Shown here: in pieces, positions 7,355 to 15,511 of the stretch
How positions within the stretch are numbered: the stretch's first letter is position 1
Layout of the letters: every line of letters starts with the position of its first letter
Source of the DNA: a virus
Virus record (IMG/VR): IMGVR_UViG_3300025418_001646
Location: 1 to 21,988 of that record
Reading direction: 5' to 3' (one strand)
DNA length: 21,988 bases
Translations under genes and position numbers: made by a program
The notes under the pieces: model-generated
What the model saw: only the letters and a program-made list of their open reading frames with translations
Database searches by the model: none
Told to the model about the DNA's origin: nothing

Positions 7355-7374
7355 ACTAGTAAGAATAGTTTATT
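7350..7374. repeat. 9-bp inverted repeat spanning two convergent stop codons
   Basis: AATAAACTA (7350-7358) and TAGTTTATT (7366-7374) are perfect arms with a 7-nt loop. The left arm contains both the TAA of the plus-strand 51-aa gene and the TAG of the minus-strand 88-aa gene. No T-run follows on either strand, so it is at best a weak bidirectional 3'-end structure. Confidence 0.5.
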
Positions 7375-7622
7375 GTAACGTTCGAGGGTATAACAGGTTC
7401 GTAATTAAAAGACACAATATTTTTATCAATTACTCTATACCCCACATTTTGTATTTCTTCTAAACCATTAATTTTGATACTAATAACGTTTTTAATTTCG
7501 TTTACAACGGTGAAACTTGGTGTCCCTCCTGTATATACAAAATTATTTGTGGTCGATTGAAAAACCCTGCTCGTTGGTATTAAAAGATTTGATACTGTTG
7601 TACTTAATATTATATTTGACAT
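7356..7622 (-). CDS. 88-aa free-standing beta-module, paralogue of the preceding gene's C-terminus
   Basis: The protein carries FVYTGGTPSFTVVNEIKNVI followed by IKINGLEEIQNVGYRVID, and NVTINYSY at the end. The C-terminus of the 411-aa neighbour has FTYTGGTPTFEISNPIKAML, VNGLEETENLGYQLLD and KIGVIYIS, so the two are clear paralogues over about 70 residues. The module looks like a small all-beta, Ig-like virion decoration or binding domain. ATG lies one base after the neighbour's TAA (TAA-A-ATG), so the two are translationally coupled. It may be a decoration subunit or a redundant copy. No named family is claimed. Confidence 0.72.
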   Translation of the reverse strand: MSNIILSTTVSNLLIPTSRVFQSTTNNFVYTGGTPSFTVVNEIKNVISIKINGLEEIQNVGYRVIDKNIVSFNYEPVIPSNVTINYSY

Positions 7623-7623
7623 T

Positions 7624-8859
7624 TTAAGAAATATAAATTACACCTATTTTGGAGTTTATGATTGGTTCATCGAATAGATTGATATGTGTCGCGTCTAATA
7701 ATTGATAACCAAGATTTTCTGTTTCCTCAAGACCGTTTACATCAAAACTTAACATTGCTTTAATTGGATTACTAATTTCGAAAGTTGGAGTTCCACCTGT
7801 ATATGTAAAATATTCTTTATTAACTAAAAGTACATTACCAAATGGATCCATCAATGTTGTATTTGCATTCTTAATGTATGTTACGGTAACCACACTTCCA
7901 TTTAATGGTGCATCCGAGAAGGTTATTCTTGAAGATCCGCCTATAAAAAAATAATCGGTATTTTGTTCTTGTGTTAAACCATTTATTTTGACTGTTATCA
8001 ATATTCCAATATTTTCATTAACATTATACACAGTATCCACACCATCAGAGCTAAATGTAACAGTTGTAATATCTAAGTTTGCTACTTGATTGATTTCTTT
8101 TTTCGAACCTTCATTGGGTGTTTCAAAAAACAACAATGCTCTATTGACTGCAGGAGATACTTCGAATTTTTCACTATCCAAAATGTAGCCATTCATAGTA
8201 AATTTATATGTCTGCACGTAGAAACGACGATTTTCAACTGTATTAATTGGTGAGGTATCAGTAACCCCTTCTAAAAATACAGGTATATAATGGCCATTAA
8301 CAATTTGATAATCCTGCATACTTGATAGGTTTTCTAACACAACTTTATTCATTGCATTCAAATCCCTAAATTTCGTACAAACAATTGTTACTTCATATTT
8401 TATATCAACTGGAACAGGTTGTGGGATTCTGTAAACATCAGCACCTGCTGTGGTCCCATTCCAAGTTTGTACAGTTGCATAATACCAAAGAGCTTGCTGT
8501 GGCACATTAAAAGCGTTAGATGGATGAGTTCCATAAGTAACTTCAGGGTTCCTAATAATAGCGATAAATGGAACTTCAATATTACCATCATCATCACTAA
8601 AAGACCAGTTTTGTGTAAATTCACCCCATCTTTGGATTGTCATTATTCTTTCAATAATTGGAATCTGCAAACCATCGGACACAATTGTGTATCTTGATTT
8701 TACATAATCTAAAAAACCTCTATCTAAGTCATCGTGTAATATTGATTGGGGAAGTTTTGTTTGATTTTGAGTAAGTTGTTTCAATAACTCTTCTCTACGA
8801 GACATACCTTTGTTCGTATTATAAATCGACAAACTTTTTTTTCTTTTTGCTATTCCCAT
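7624..8859 (-). CDS. Tail completion / sheath stabiliser-like protein (T4 gp15-like) with beta-modules
   Basis: The start chosen is ATG at 8859 (MGIAKRKKSLS), giving 411 aa. It is preceded by AGAGGAG, the only good Shine-Dalgarno sequence in the window, and lies one base after the upstream gene's stop. A start at 8892 would add 11 residues and overlap that gene. The central part resembles gp15-type tail terminators in layout: IPIIERIMTIQRWGEFTQNW, then PVPVDIKYEVTIVCTKFRDL and NAMNKVVLENLSSMQ, then NRRFYVQTYKFTMNGYILD. T4 gp15 forms the ring capping tube and sheath and joins the neck. Residues from about 270 add two repeats of the beta-module also found in the 88-aa protein, so the protein is much longer than T4 gp15 (272 aa). 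The order gp15-like, sheath, tube supports the call; another baseplate or neck role cannot be excluded. Confidence 0.55.
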   Translation of the reverse strand: MGIAKRKKSLSIYNTNKGMSRREELLKQLTQNQTKLPQSILHDDLDRGFLDYVKSRYTIVSDGLQIPIIERIMTIQRWGEFTQNWSFSDDDGNIEVPFIAIIRNPEVTYGTHPSNAFNVPQQALWYYATVQTWNGTTAGADVYRIPQPVPVDIKYEVTIVCTKFRDLNAMNKVVLENLSSMQDYQIVNGHYIPVFLEGVTDTSPINTVENRRFYVQTYKFTMNGYILDSEKFEVSPAVNRALLFFETPNEGSKKEINQVANLDITTVTFSSDGVDTVYNVNENIGILITVKINGLTQEQNTDYFFIGGSSRITFSDAPLNGSVVTVTYIKNANTTLMDPFGNVLLVNKEYFTYTGGTPTFEISNPIKAMLSFDVNGLEETENLGYQLLDATHINLFDEPIINSKIGVIYIS

Positions 8860-8860
8860 A

Positions 8861-9373
8861 TTAAACTCCTCTAAATGATACGTCTTGTACATAAGAACAT
8901 TCTATTGTTCTATAGTACGGTTTATAACCAAACATATTGTGCTTATTATCGGAAACAATTTTCCCATCATTAACCACAGTATAAAATCTTGTTTTTGTCT
9001 CAGATTCAGGATAACCTATATAATCACCATATCTTATATCTAACTTCAATTCATCCAATTGTTTTATATAAACCGAAACAACCAAATTACCTGGTTCGAG
9101 ATATCTTATTAAACCTTCCTTGTAAGTTTCATTTTTAGGGGCCTCAATTTTAACTATTCCACTAAATTCAACAGGTGGGAAATACTTAATCTGATCGGTA
9201 CCAACTTCCAAATATACATCATCGATATCCGTTTTTTGTCTATCTACTCTATATAAAACAAGCTTCATATTCAAATCCCCTTGCAAATATTCCTGCCCGA
9301 TTCTGACTTGTAAATCAAAGTCGTCCTGACTGAAAAACTTACCCAAACGGGTAATTGGTAATTTATTATCCAT
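8861..9373 (-). CDS. Conserved neck/tail-associated virion protein, unidentified
   Basis: The 170-aa product starts MDNKLPITRLGKFFSQDDFD at 9373. A longer frame to 9484 exists, but its extra 37 residues would lie over the divergent helicase gene and look non-coding, so the inner ATG is preferred. Visible segments are LQVRIGQEYLQGDLNMKLVL, FPPVEFSGIVKIEAPKNETY, LIRYLEPGNLVVSVYIK and the end PYYRTIECSYVQDVSFRGV. It is rich in beta-strand pattern and acidic residues. It is translationally coupled to the gp15-like gene and heads the gp15/sheath/tube series, so a role in the neck or tail-head joining is inferred. A TATTTAT motif ends 4 nt before the ATG. I do not recognise a named family; it could correspond to a gp14-type neck protein by position only. 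Confidence 0.65.
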   Translation of the reverse strand: MDNKLPITRLGKFFSQDDFDLQVRIGQEYLQGDLNMKLVLYRVDRQKTDIDDVYLEVGTDQIKYFPPVEFSGIVKIEAPKNETYKEGLIRYLEPGNLVVSVYIKQLDELKLDIRYGDYIGYPESETKTRFYTVVNDGKIVSDNKHNMFGYKPYYRTIECSYVQDVSFRGV

Positions 9374-9377
9374 TCTA

Positions 9378-9384
9378 ATAAATA
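9378..9384 (-). promoter_or_regulatory. TATTTAT motif immediately before the 170-aa gene
   Basis: The coding strand reads AAAGTATTTATTAGAATGG, leaving 4 nt between TATTTAT and ATG. If this is a -10-like element, the transcript would be leaderless or nearly so. The same close spacing is seen before the 122-aa and 141-aa genes and the remnant at 17883. Confidence 0.35.
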
Positions 9385-9423
9385 CTTTAGAAATATAATC
9401 TTTTTGGTTATATTTTATATATA

Positions 9424-11175
9424 ATGGATACGTTAATACCTGAAATTGAAGCGAGAAATATATTATTGAACTATGAAGGTTCAAACAATCAATTATTGGA
9501 ATGGAAACAAAAATTTGAGATTCAACAAAATTTCAAATTAACGAGACCACAATCTGATTATGTTTTAAAGTTCCATAAAGTAACCCCTAAGGTTGCAAAA
9601 AAATATATTGAAATAGTATCGACATTTGGCGAAAAGTTGATGGAAGATATGTTATTACCTAAAGCACCAGAAAAAATTTGGTGTGAAAAATTGTTATGTG
9701 ATTCTGATAAAGCATTTCATATATGGGGTAAAATATTAGACACACAAAAAAATCACGCAATATGGTTACCCAAAGCAGCGGTAATGCAACCTGAAAAAAA
9801 ATTGAATAGAGTTATCGATTATTCAAAATATGGAAGTAGACCTCCAATGGAACATCAAAAGATTGCAATTGAAAAATTATTAGCAAACGATAAGTTTATA
9901 TTGGCCGACGATATGGGGCTTGGTAAAACAACCGCATCTGTAATCGCATCTTTAGAAAGTGGCGCAAAGAAAGTATTAATTGTTTGTCCCGCATCTTTAA
10001 AAATAAACTGGGAAAGAGAAATAAAAAATTATACCGATAGAAGAATATTAATTGTTGAAGGCAGAAAATGGGGCTCTACTTTTGATTTTTATATCATCAA
10101 CTATGATATAATTAAAAATTATCACTCTACTGATAAAAGTGAAGATAGCGATGATTATAAATTATTAGTGAACGTAGGATTCGATCTTGCAATCGTAGAC
10201 GAAGCTCATTATATTTCCAATACCACTGCCAACAGAACACGTTTACTTAATGATGTTTTAGAAAAAATTCCTAAGGTATGGTTATTAACAGGAACTCCAA
10301 TGACATCAAGGCCTATCAACTATTTCAATCTTTTGAAAATTGTAGAATCTCCTCTTACTTTGAATTGGCAAAGCTATGTTAGGAGATATTGTAAGGGATA
10401 TCAATTTACAGTTGGAAATAGAAAAGTATGGAATACAAGTGGCGCTTCTAATTTGGATGAATTAAGAGAAAGAACTAAAAATATAGTTCTTAGAAGAATG
10501 AAAACAGACATACTTGATTTACCTGAAAAAATAATAACCCCTGTATTTTTAGAATTGGAGAGTAAAATGTATGATGAAGAAATACAAGAATTTATGAGGA
10601 TTACAAATGACAATAAAGATAAAGAAACTTTAAGTGTCACTATTAATCGTCTAATGAAAGTAAGACAATTAATTTCTTATGAAAAAATTCCTGTTACTTG
10701 TGAATTGATTGATAAATGTTTGGACCAAGGAAAAAAGGTTATCATTTTTACGAATTTCACAATGACTTTGGATATGTTAAATGAAAAGTACAAAAAAAAT
10801 TCAGTAGTCTTAGATGGCCGTATGAGTAAAGAAAGACGTCAGGAAGCTGTGGATAGATTTCAGAACGAAGACAAAATAAAAGTTTTTATTTCTAATATTA
10901 TAGCTGGTGGTGTAGGTATCACTTTAACGGCCGCAGAAGTTGTGATTATGAATGACCTATCATTTGTTCCTGCGCACCATAGTCAAGCGGAAGATAGAGC
11001 TTACAGATATGGCCAAAAGAATAGTGTGTTAGTTTATTATCCCATTTTCGAAAATACAGTAGAAAAAATAATTTATAATATTCTACAAAAAAAGAAAAAC
11101 ATAATCGACCAAGTTATGGGTGACGGAGAATTTTCCGAATCCTTCAGTAAGGATTTAATCAAAAGTTTGCTTTAA
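9424..11175 (+). CDS. SNF2-family DNA helicase/translocase
   Basis: The 583-aa protein has the full superfamily 2 set: motif I LADDMGLGKT (K168), motif Ia VLIVCPASLKINWEREI (184-200), motif II VDEAH (D259, E260, H262), motif III LTGTPM (288-293), and in the second RecA lobe VIIFTNFTMTLDML, VFISNIIAGGVGITLTAA, and motif VI QAEDRAYRYGQKNSV near residues 521-535. The GLGKT and RxYRxGQ forms place it in the SNF2 branch rather than T4 UvsW proper. The first 135 residues are a separate N-terminal part without recognised motifs. SNF2-like phage helicases probably act in recombination-dependent replication, repair or fork regression; the exact substrate is not visible. It is transcribed opposite to the tail genes and diverges from the 170-aa gene with only 50 bp between. 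No Shine-Dalgarno sequence precedes it; an AT palindrome-like leader does. Confidence 0.93.
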   Translation: MDTLIPEIEARNILLNYEGSNNQLLEWKQKFEIQQNFKLTRPQSDYVLKFHKVTPKVAKKYIEIVSTFGEKLMEDMLLPKAPEKIWCEKLLCDSDKAFHIWGKILDTQKNHAIWLPKAAVMQPEKKLNRVIDYSKYGSRPPMEHQKIAIEKLLANDKFILADDMGLGKTTASVIASLESGAKKVLIVCPASLKINWEREIKNYTDRRILIVEGRKWGSTFDFYIINYDIIKNYHSTDKSEDSDDYKLLVNVGFDLAIVDEAHYISNTTANRTRLLNDVLEKIPKVWLLTGTPMTSRPINYFNLLKIVESPLTLNWQSYVRRYCKGYQFTVGNRKVWNTSGASNLDELRERTKNIVLRRMKTDILDLPEKIITPVFLELESKMYDEEIQEFMRITNDNKDKETLSVTINRLMKVRQLISYEKIPVTCELIDKCLDQGKKVIIFTNFTMTLDMLNEKYKKNSVVLDGRMSKERRQEAVDRFQNEDKIKVFISNIIAGGVGITLTAAEVVIMNDLSFVPAHHSQAEDRAYRYGQKNSVLVYYPIFENTVEKIIYNILQKKKNIIDQVMGDGEFSESFSKDLIKSLL

Positions 11176-11359
11176 TTGTATTGATTGTATCTTGGATCAT
11201 AATATCCAACTCCTCATCTTCAGGGTTAACGATGTTAATTAAAATTTTTTTTGCATCTATATCTAATCCAATAAAATTATCATCTCCTTCAGTTTTATAA
11301 GTGAATTCGAAGTCGTTTTTACCTGTAATGTGGAATAATTCGTTTAATTTATTGCTCAT
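11159..11359 (-). CDS. 66-aa acidic hypothetical protein
   Basis: The frame MSNKLNELFHITGKNDFEFT continues with EGDDNFIGLDIDAKKILINI and ends DIMIQDTINTIKANF. It is acidic (many Asp/Glu), with beta-like first half and a C-terminal helix. The 3' end overlaps the end of the convergent helicase gene by 17 bp, and the 5' end diverges from the neck gene across 41 bp. The composition is protein-like and the gap would otherwise be unexplained, so it is kept. No family is recognised and no function is proposed. Confidence 0.6.
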   Translation of the reverse strand: MSNKLNELFHITGKNDFEFTYKTEGDDNFIGLDIDAKKILINIVNPEDEELDIMIQDTINTIKANF

Positions 11360-11373
11360 ATTGTAAAATATAA

Positions 11374-11392
11374 ACTATTTATTTAAAATAGT
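11374..11392. promoter_or_regulatory. Inverted repeat and TATTTAT motif in the divergent neck/66-aa gene gap
   Basis: ACTATTT (11374-11380) and AAATAGT (11386-11392) are perfect 7-bp arms around ATTTA in a 41-bp divergent intergenic region. It includes the TATTTAT core on the plus strand, 18 nt before the neck ATG. The HNH leader carries a similar ATATTTATTTAAAAATAG. It could be the promoter element plus a dyad for a regulator. Confidence 0.4.
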
Positions 11393-11400
11393 AAATTATT

Positions 11401-12519
11401 ATGTCGTCAACAATTATATCACCCGCAGAACGTGACAAACTATATACACAGGTTTTGAATGTATTGGGAGCACCTGTAAGAGGAATCGAATTAGCGGAAG
11501 AACAATTAGATACCTTTTTGGAGTTATCACTTTCAGAATACGAGCAATATGTGGAAGATTGGTTAATTGAATCCCAATGGTCATCATTGAACGGATTAGA
11601 CCTTGATACTCAATCTTTAAGTAGAGCATTTACAACTAAAAGTTTAGATTATGAAACAAGATGGACGTATGCTTACTCTAAAATTGTTGGTTTACAAGCA
11701 GGTGGTGATTGGGTTTTAAAAAAAGATTTTATTACATTAACTGCAAATACTCAAACCTATGTGATACCTGCTGGCCGTGAAATTAATGAAATGATGTGGT
11801 TCGAACGCGCGTCTTTAAGTGATTCAATTGTGGATCCATTTTTAGGGGGTTTTGGTGGTCTTGGTGGGGTTGGTTTCGGTGGAGTTGGTGGATTTGCTCA
11901 AGTGGGAGCTTCAGGTTCTTATTTTATGTTACCTGCTTATGACCTTTTACTTAGAATGGGAGACAGAAATTTGAAAAACAGATTGATTGGTGGTGATATG
12001 ACATATAGAATTACAGCAGGTCCTGAGGGAACTAAAATTGTACATTTATTAAATGTACCAGGTGGTAAATATGATTTTGGTTCAATACAAATGAACAATG
12101 CTCAAGTTTGGTATTGGTACTATGAAACAACTGATAGAGACACTTGTCTTGCTGAAAATAAAGATGTTGTTAAATTACCTTCAGATGTACAAACGGAACA
12201 ATTAATTTGGTCTGATTTGAATAGACCATCTCAAAACTGGGTTAGAAAATATTTGATTGCTTATGCAAAAGAAGGATTAGCGAGAATATGGGGCAAGTTT
12301 TCAGGGGATTTACAAGTTCCTGATAGCTCGGTTAAATTAGATTACAATACCCTACTTACAGAAGCTAAAGATGAGAAACAAAAATTAATTGAAGAATTAA
12401 TGCAAAGACTTGAAAGATTACGCCCTGATAAAATGTTAGAAAGAAAAGCGGGCGAAGCTGAGAATCTTAATAAATCTCTCAAGTTCAGAGCAATGCCCGC
12501 TCCTATACAAGTGGTTTAA
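11401..12519 (+). CDS. Neck protein, gp13-like
   Basis: The 372-aa protein starts MSSTIISPAERDKLYTQVLN and has the opening LGAPVRGIELAEEQLDTFLE (about residues 22-41) seen in gp13-like neck proteins of T4-related phages. Other matching parts are LTANTQTYVIPAGREINEMM (113-132), a QVWYWYYETTD segment, and the late WVRKYLIAYAKEGLARIWGK with a conserved acidic helical tail (LLTEAKDEKQKLIEELMQRL). gp13 and gp14 form the neck collar joining head and tail. Residues 149-165 form a glycine-rich insertion (FGGLGGVGFGGVGG), probably a flexible loop. It is on the plus strand, unlike the rest of the virion genes, and its TAA shares a TTAA with the stop codon of DNA polymerase. A portal-adjacent adaptor role is the alternative. 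Confidence 0.62.
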   Translation: MSSTIISPAERDKLYTQVLNVLGAPVRGIELAEEQLDTFLELSLSEYEQYVEDWLIESQWSSLNGLDLDTQSLSRAFTTKSLDYETRWTYAYSKIVGLQAGGDWVLKKDFITLTANTQTYVIPAGREINEMMWFERASLSDSIVDPFLGGFGGLGGVGFGGVGGFAQVGASGSYFMLPAYDLLLRMGDRNLKNRLIGGDMTYRITAGPEGTKIVHLLNVPGGKYDFGSIQMNNAQVWYWYYETTDRDTCLAENKDVVKLPSDVQTEQLIWSDLNRPSQNWVRKYLIAYAKEGLARIWGKFSGDLQVPDSSVKLDYNTLLTEAKDEKQKLIEELMQRLERLRPDKMLERKAGEAENLNKSLKFRAMPAPIQVV

Positions 12520-15413
12520 CTTTCTATTGCGTGAAAAGCATAATCGTGACCGTTGGTTTCAATTATCTCTTCTTCATTACTTATTGTACTTTTCTCTTGA
12601 AGAGAAACAACTTTTCTATTATGTTCAACCCAATATTGGTCAGCAAGTTCTAAACTGTTTTCAACATACATAAAGAACGGATCACGGCCCACACGATTCC
12701 AAAATAAAACTTCACTATCAGCAAGAGTCATTACTTCGTCAAATTTATCTTGACCACTCTCTTTTAATGGAAAACCATTCACTAATTGACATTGATTTTT
12801 AGTAAAATATTGTCTTTCTTGAGGATTTTCTACTAATATGCCATCTCTTATTTCAGGTTTGAATGCACATAATAAAGGTTCAATACGCTTATTAAAATTA
12901 TTCAAATAACGAGCAACATTGTAATCACCTTTTAAATCAGGATTATCATTTATGTCTTTTTCAGAAATCATATAACAATTCACCTCGATGTAATTCATTG
13001 GCATCGGTTTACCATAAGCTATGTAATAATCTTCTTGTTGTTTTTTAGTCGCTTTGGTAATTTTTTGAACATCCCCTGAAGATTTTTTAACTCCATTATT
13101 AACATAATAGATAGTGTCACCTAAACCTGCAGGATAATCATTTTGAATTATTAGTTCCATATGCGCTTGACGAGACATTAATGAACCTGACTTTGTGGTT
13201 TTTTTTATGTGCTTTTTATAATCTTCAACTGATTGTTTTACACGTGCCTTGTTTGCTATTTTTGCTAATGGAATTTCTTTATTGTAAATTTTTTCTACAT
13301 ATGAATAATAAAGTTCAACAAAAGAATGTCCATCACCATTTAACAAATATTTTAAACCCTCATCCAAAAATTCAACAATGTATGTTTGTAATTTTTTTGA
13401 TTTAATTGTATTACCTGTAAGCTTTATTTTTTCCTTTCCTTTCTTAATCATTTTAATGATGTAATTCTTTCTGGAAACATTTATACAAGCAGGTGCAATA
13501 TAATCGATATCCAAGCCCATCTCATTTCTCATAAAGATATCATTGAACTCAGCTGTATCAGCTTCAATGCCTTTATATTCTTTACCACTTTCTGTTAATT
13601 CATTCGATCCCTTACCAATGTAAATATGAGTATCAATATCTTCGGGAGTTTCAAAATTCACACCATCCGTATCCATAACCAAAGGTTTATAACCTTTCTT
13701 CATAAAAAACATAATCATCATACGGAGACATTGCCTACCCACACAAGTAATAGTTTCACCCATATTCATATCACCCCAAGGAAATACGTGAGGAGCTGAC
13801 AAACTTCCGAAATAAGCGTTGATGAAAATCTTGATTGGTAATTGTTTACGATCATACATTTCAGCCTCCACAGGGTTACTGTTTTTTAGTTCTCCTGCAA
13901 GTCTTTTATATTTAATACGAATATTACGGAAATATTTTAACATTGATTTTTGTACACCCATCACATCACACTCAGGAAATACATCGTAAACTAACTGTAT
14001 AGATGGATAAAGAGACGCATAGTCAAACTTAACAATGTTCTTCGAGTAACCAACGTTTAATAATCTTGATAAACCACCAGTGATTGCACGTTTTTCATCT
14101 TTAGCGGGAATTGCTAAATTATTTTCATAAGACCAAGCTAACATTATAATTTTCCATAATGTAGCCGTACCCATTGTTGCAACTCTTTCGTATGTTGTTG
14201 GTACCAATTTAGAAAGTAAGAAAGTAGATTGCGAGAAACTATCATCAACGACCATAGTTTCTGTTAAGTCATCATCAAGATATTGCTCAACAATTTTTCT
14301 ACCAGGCCATATTTCAAATTTACCAGGAAATTTATCTAAAAGACCTTCTGTTCCCACATCACCTATTTTTTTGTACTTTCCTGTCTTTGGATTGACATAA
14401 TAGCTCTCATTATCGAGATAAATCTTAGATATTTTCCCACCATCGACATAAACACGATTAGGTTTTTCTTTTTCTAAGTACTGTGTTATATACTTTAATC
14501 CCCAAGATTTAATCTCTGAGTTTATTGCTTGAGCTCTTCTAACAGAATGTGCAATATCAATTAAATTAAAACCCCAAATAACGTGTTGTGTGTATGGTTC
14601 AACCTCATTTGCCAATTTCAACATTGCCTCTTTTTCTTTCATACCTTGTAGATTGAATATTTGAGTTAATGCTGTAACATCTACACCTAATATCTTCGCA
14701 CGTTTAAGAATAAATGGCCAGTCAAAAAAGGCCGAGTTATAGCCACCTATAATTGTAGGTTTTAATTCTCTAATATATTTAAAAAACTCTTCAATACATT
14801 TTTTTTCACCATCCTCACCAAATGCAGGAATTGTTTTTTGCAGACCTTTGTTATCCTTAATTCCTATTAAAATTATAGAACAAGTTTCAGGATCCAAACC
14901 TGTCGTTTCAATATCGAATACAAATCTATGAACACCACCATAATCTTCAATACCTTTGAATAATCTTTTCTTTTTTTGAATCAAATATTGTTCAACAGGA
15001 TTCAATACAGTGAAATATTGTTTGAAATTTTCATTCCAAGGGTCTATACCTCCATATCTGAAAAAATTAATTAAATCAGTATATGTTTTAAGACTTCTAA
15101 CCAAGTATTTCATACCTGCTTCTAATCTTTCGTTTCCTTGTGTTTCTAATTTATCAATAATGATTCCGTGCTCTACCATTTTCTTTTTTTGTAGAGACTT
15201 TGATTCTTTATAAAACCCTAAACCTGTTAAATCACCAACCCAAAGAAATGGGGTGAATGTATCTTGTTTAATGATTTTACCCTTATCAGGGTCTTGAATA
15301 ATTTTGGAAATTATATTTGTGGGATAATCGTACTCGACTCCGACGATGTATTTTTCATCGTCTCCACCATTGAGGAATTGTTCAATAACCTCTTGAGAGA
15401 TAACCTCTTGCAT
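12516..15413 (-). CDS. DNA polymerase, family B, with 3'-5' exonuclease (T4 gp43-like)
   Basis: The 965-aa protein has the exonuclease motifs Exo I FDIETTG (D167, E169), Exo II GGYNSAFFDWPF (N226, D231) and a probable Exo III at YLDDD (378-382). Polymerase motif A is FDYASLYPS (D464), motif B is KIFINAYFG (K528, N532, G536), and motif C is VMDTDG (D581, D583). All catalytic acids are present, so it should be a proofreading replicative polymerase. Motif C has Gly where DTDS is usual. It is somewhat longer than T4 gp43 (898 aa). The C-terminal 80 residues follow a YFTKNQCQLVNGFPLKESG segment. It lies after the 128-aa gene on the same strand and ends convergently on the neck gene. The 98-bp leader has no Shine-Dalgarno sequence; AAATAAAATAAAAT precedes the ATG. 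Confidence 0.97.
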   Translation of the reverse strand: MQEVISQEVIEQFLNGGDDEKYIVGVEYDYPTNIISKIIQDPDKGKIIKQDTFTPFLWVGDLTGLGFYKESKSLQKKKMVEHGIIIDKLETQGNERLEAGMKYLVRSLKTYTDLINFFRYGGIDPWNENFKQYFTVLNPVEQYLIQKKKRLFKGIEDYGGVHRFVFDIETTGLDPETCSIILIGIKDNKGLQKTIPAFGEDGEKKCIEEFFKYIRELKPTIIGGYNSAFFDWPFILKRAKILGVDVTALTQIFNLQGMKEKEAMLKLANEVEPYTQHVIWGFNLIDIAHSVRRAQAINSEIKSWGLKYITQYLEKEKPNRVYVDGGKISKIYLDNESYYVNPKTGKYKKIGDVGTEGLLDKFPGKFEIWPGRKIVEQYLDDDLTETMVVDDSFSQSTFLLSKLVPTTYERVATMGTATLWKIIMLAWSYENNLAIPAKDEKRAITGGLSRLLNVGYSKNIVKFDYASLYPSIQLVYDVFPECDVMGVQKSMLKYFRNIRIKYKRLAGELKNSNPVEAEMYDRKQLPIKIFINAYFGSLSAPHVFPWGDMNMGETITCVGRQCLRMMIMFFMKKGYKPLVMDTDGVNFETPEDIDTHIYIGKGSNELTESGKEYKGIEADTAEFNDIFMRNEMGLDIDYIAPACINVSRKNYIIKMIKKGKEKIKLTGNTIKSKKLQTYIVEFLDEGLKYLLNGDGHSFVELYYSYVEKIYNKEIPLAKIANKARVKQSVEDYKKHIKKTTKSGSLMSRQAHMELIIQNDYPAGLGDTIYYVNNGVKKSSGDVQKITKATKKQQEDYYIAYGKPMPMNYIEVNCYMISEKDINDNPDLKGDYNVARYLNNFNKRIEPLLCAFKPEIRDGILVENPQERQYFTKNQCQLVNGFPLKESGQDKFDEVMTLADSEVLFWNRVGRDPFFMYVENSLELADQYWVEHNRKVVSLQEKSTISNEEEIIETNGHDYAFHAIES

Positions 15414-15511
15414 ATTTTATTTTATTTAATGTGACGTATTAGCTTGCGATTAAATCACAATTTGCCTTGTTTACAATATTAAATATACAAAAACAAAAGG
15501 GTAAAAAAAAA

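Noticed and set aside
8860-8892. Longer 422-aa start for the gp15-like gene
   Set aside because: It would overlap the upstream gene by 32 bases; the ATG at 8859 has a good ribosome binding site and stop-start coupling.
9374-9484. Longer 207-aa start for the 170-aa gene
   Set aside because: The extra 37 residues lie over the start of the divergent helicase gene and look non-coding; the ATG at 9373 has the same leader motif as other genes.
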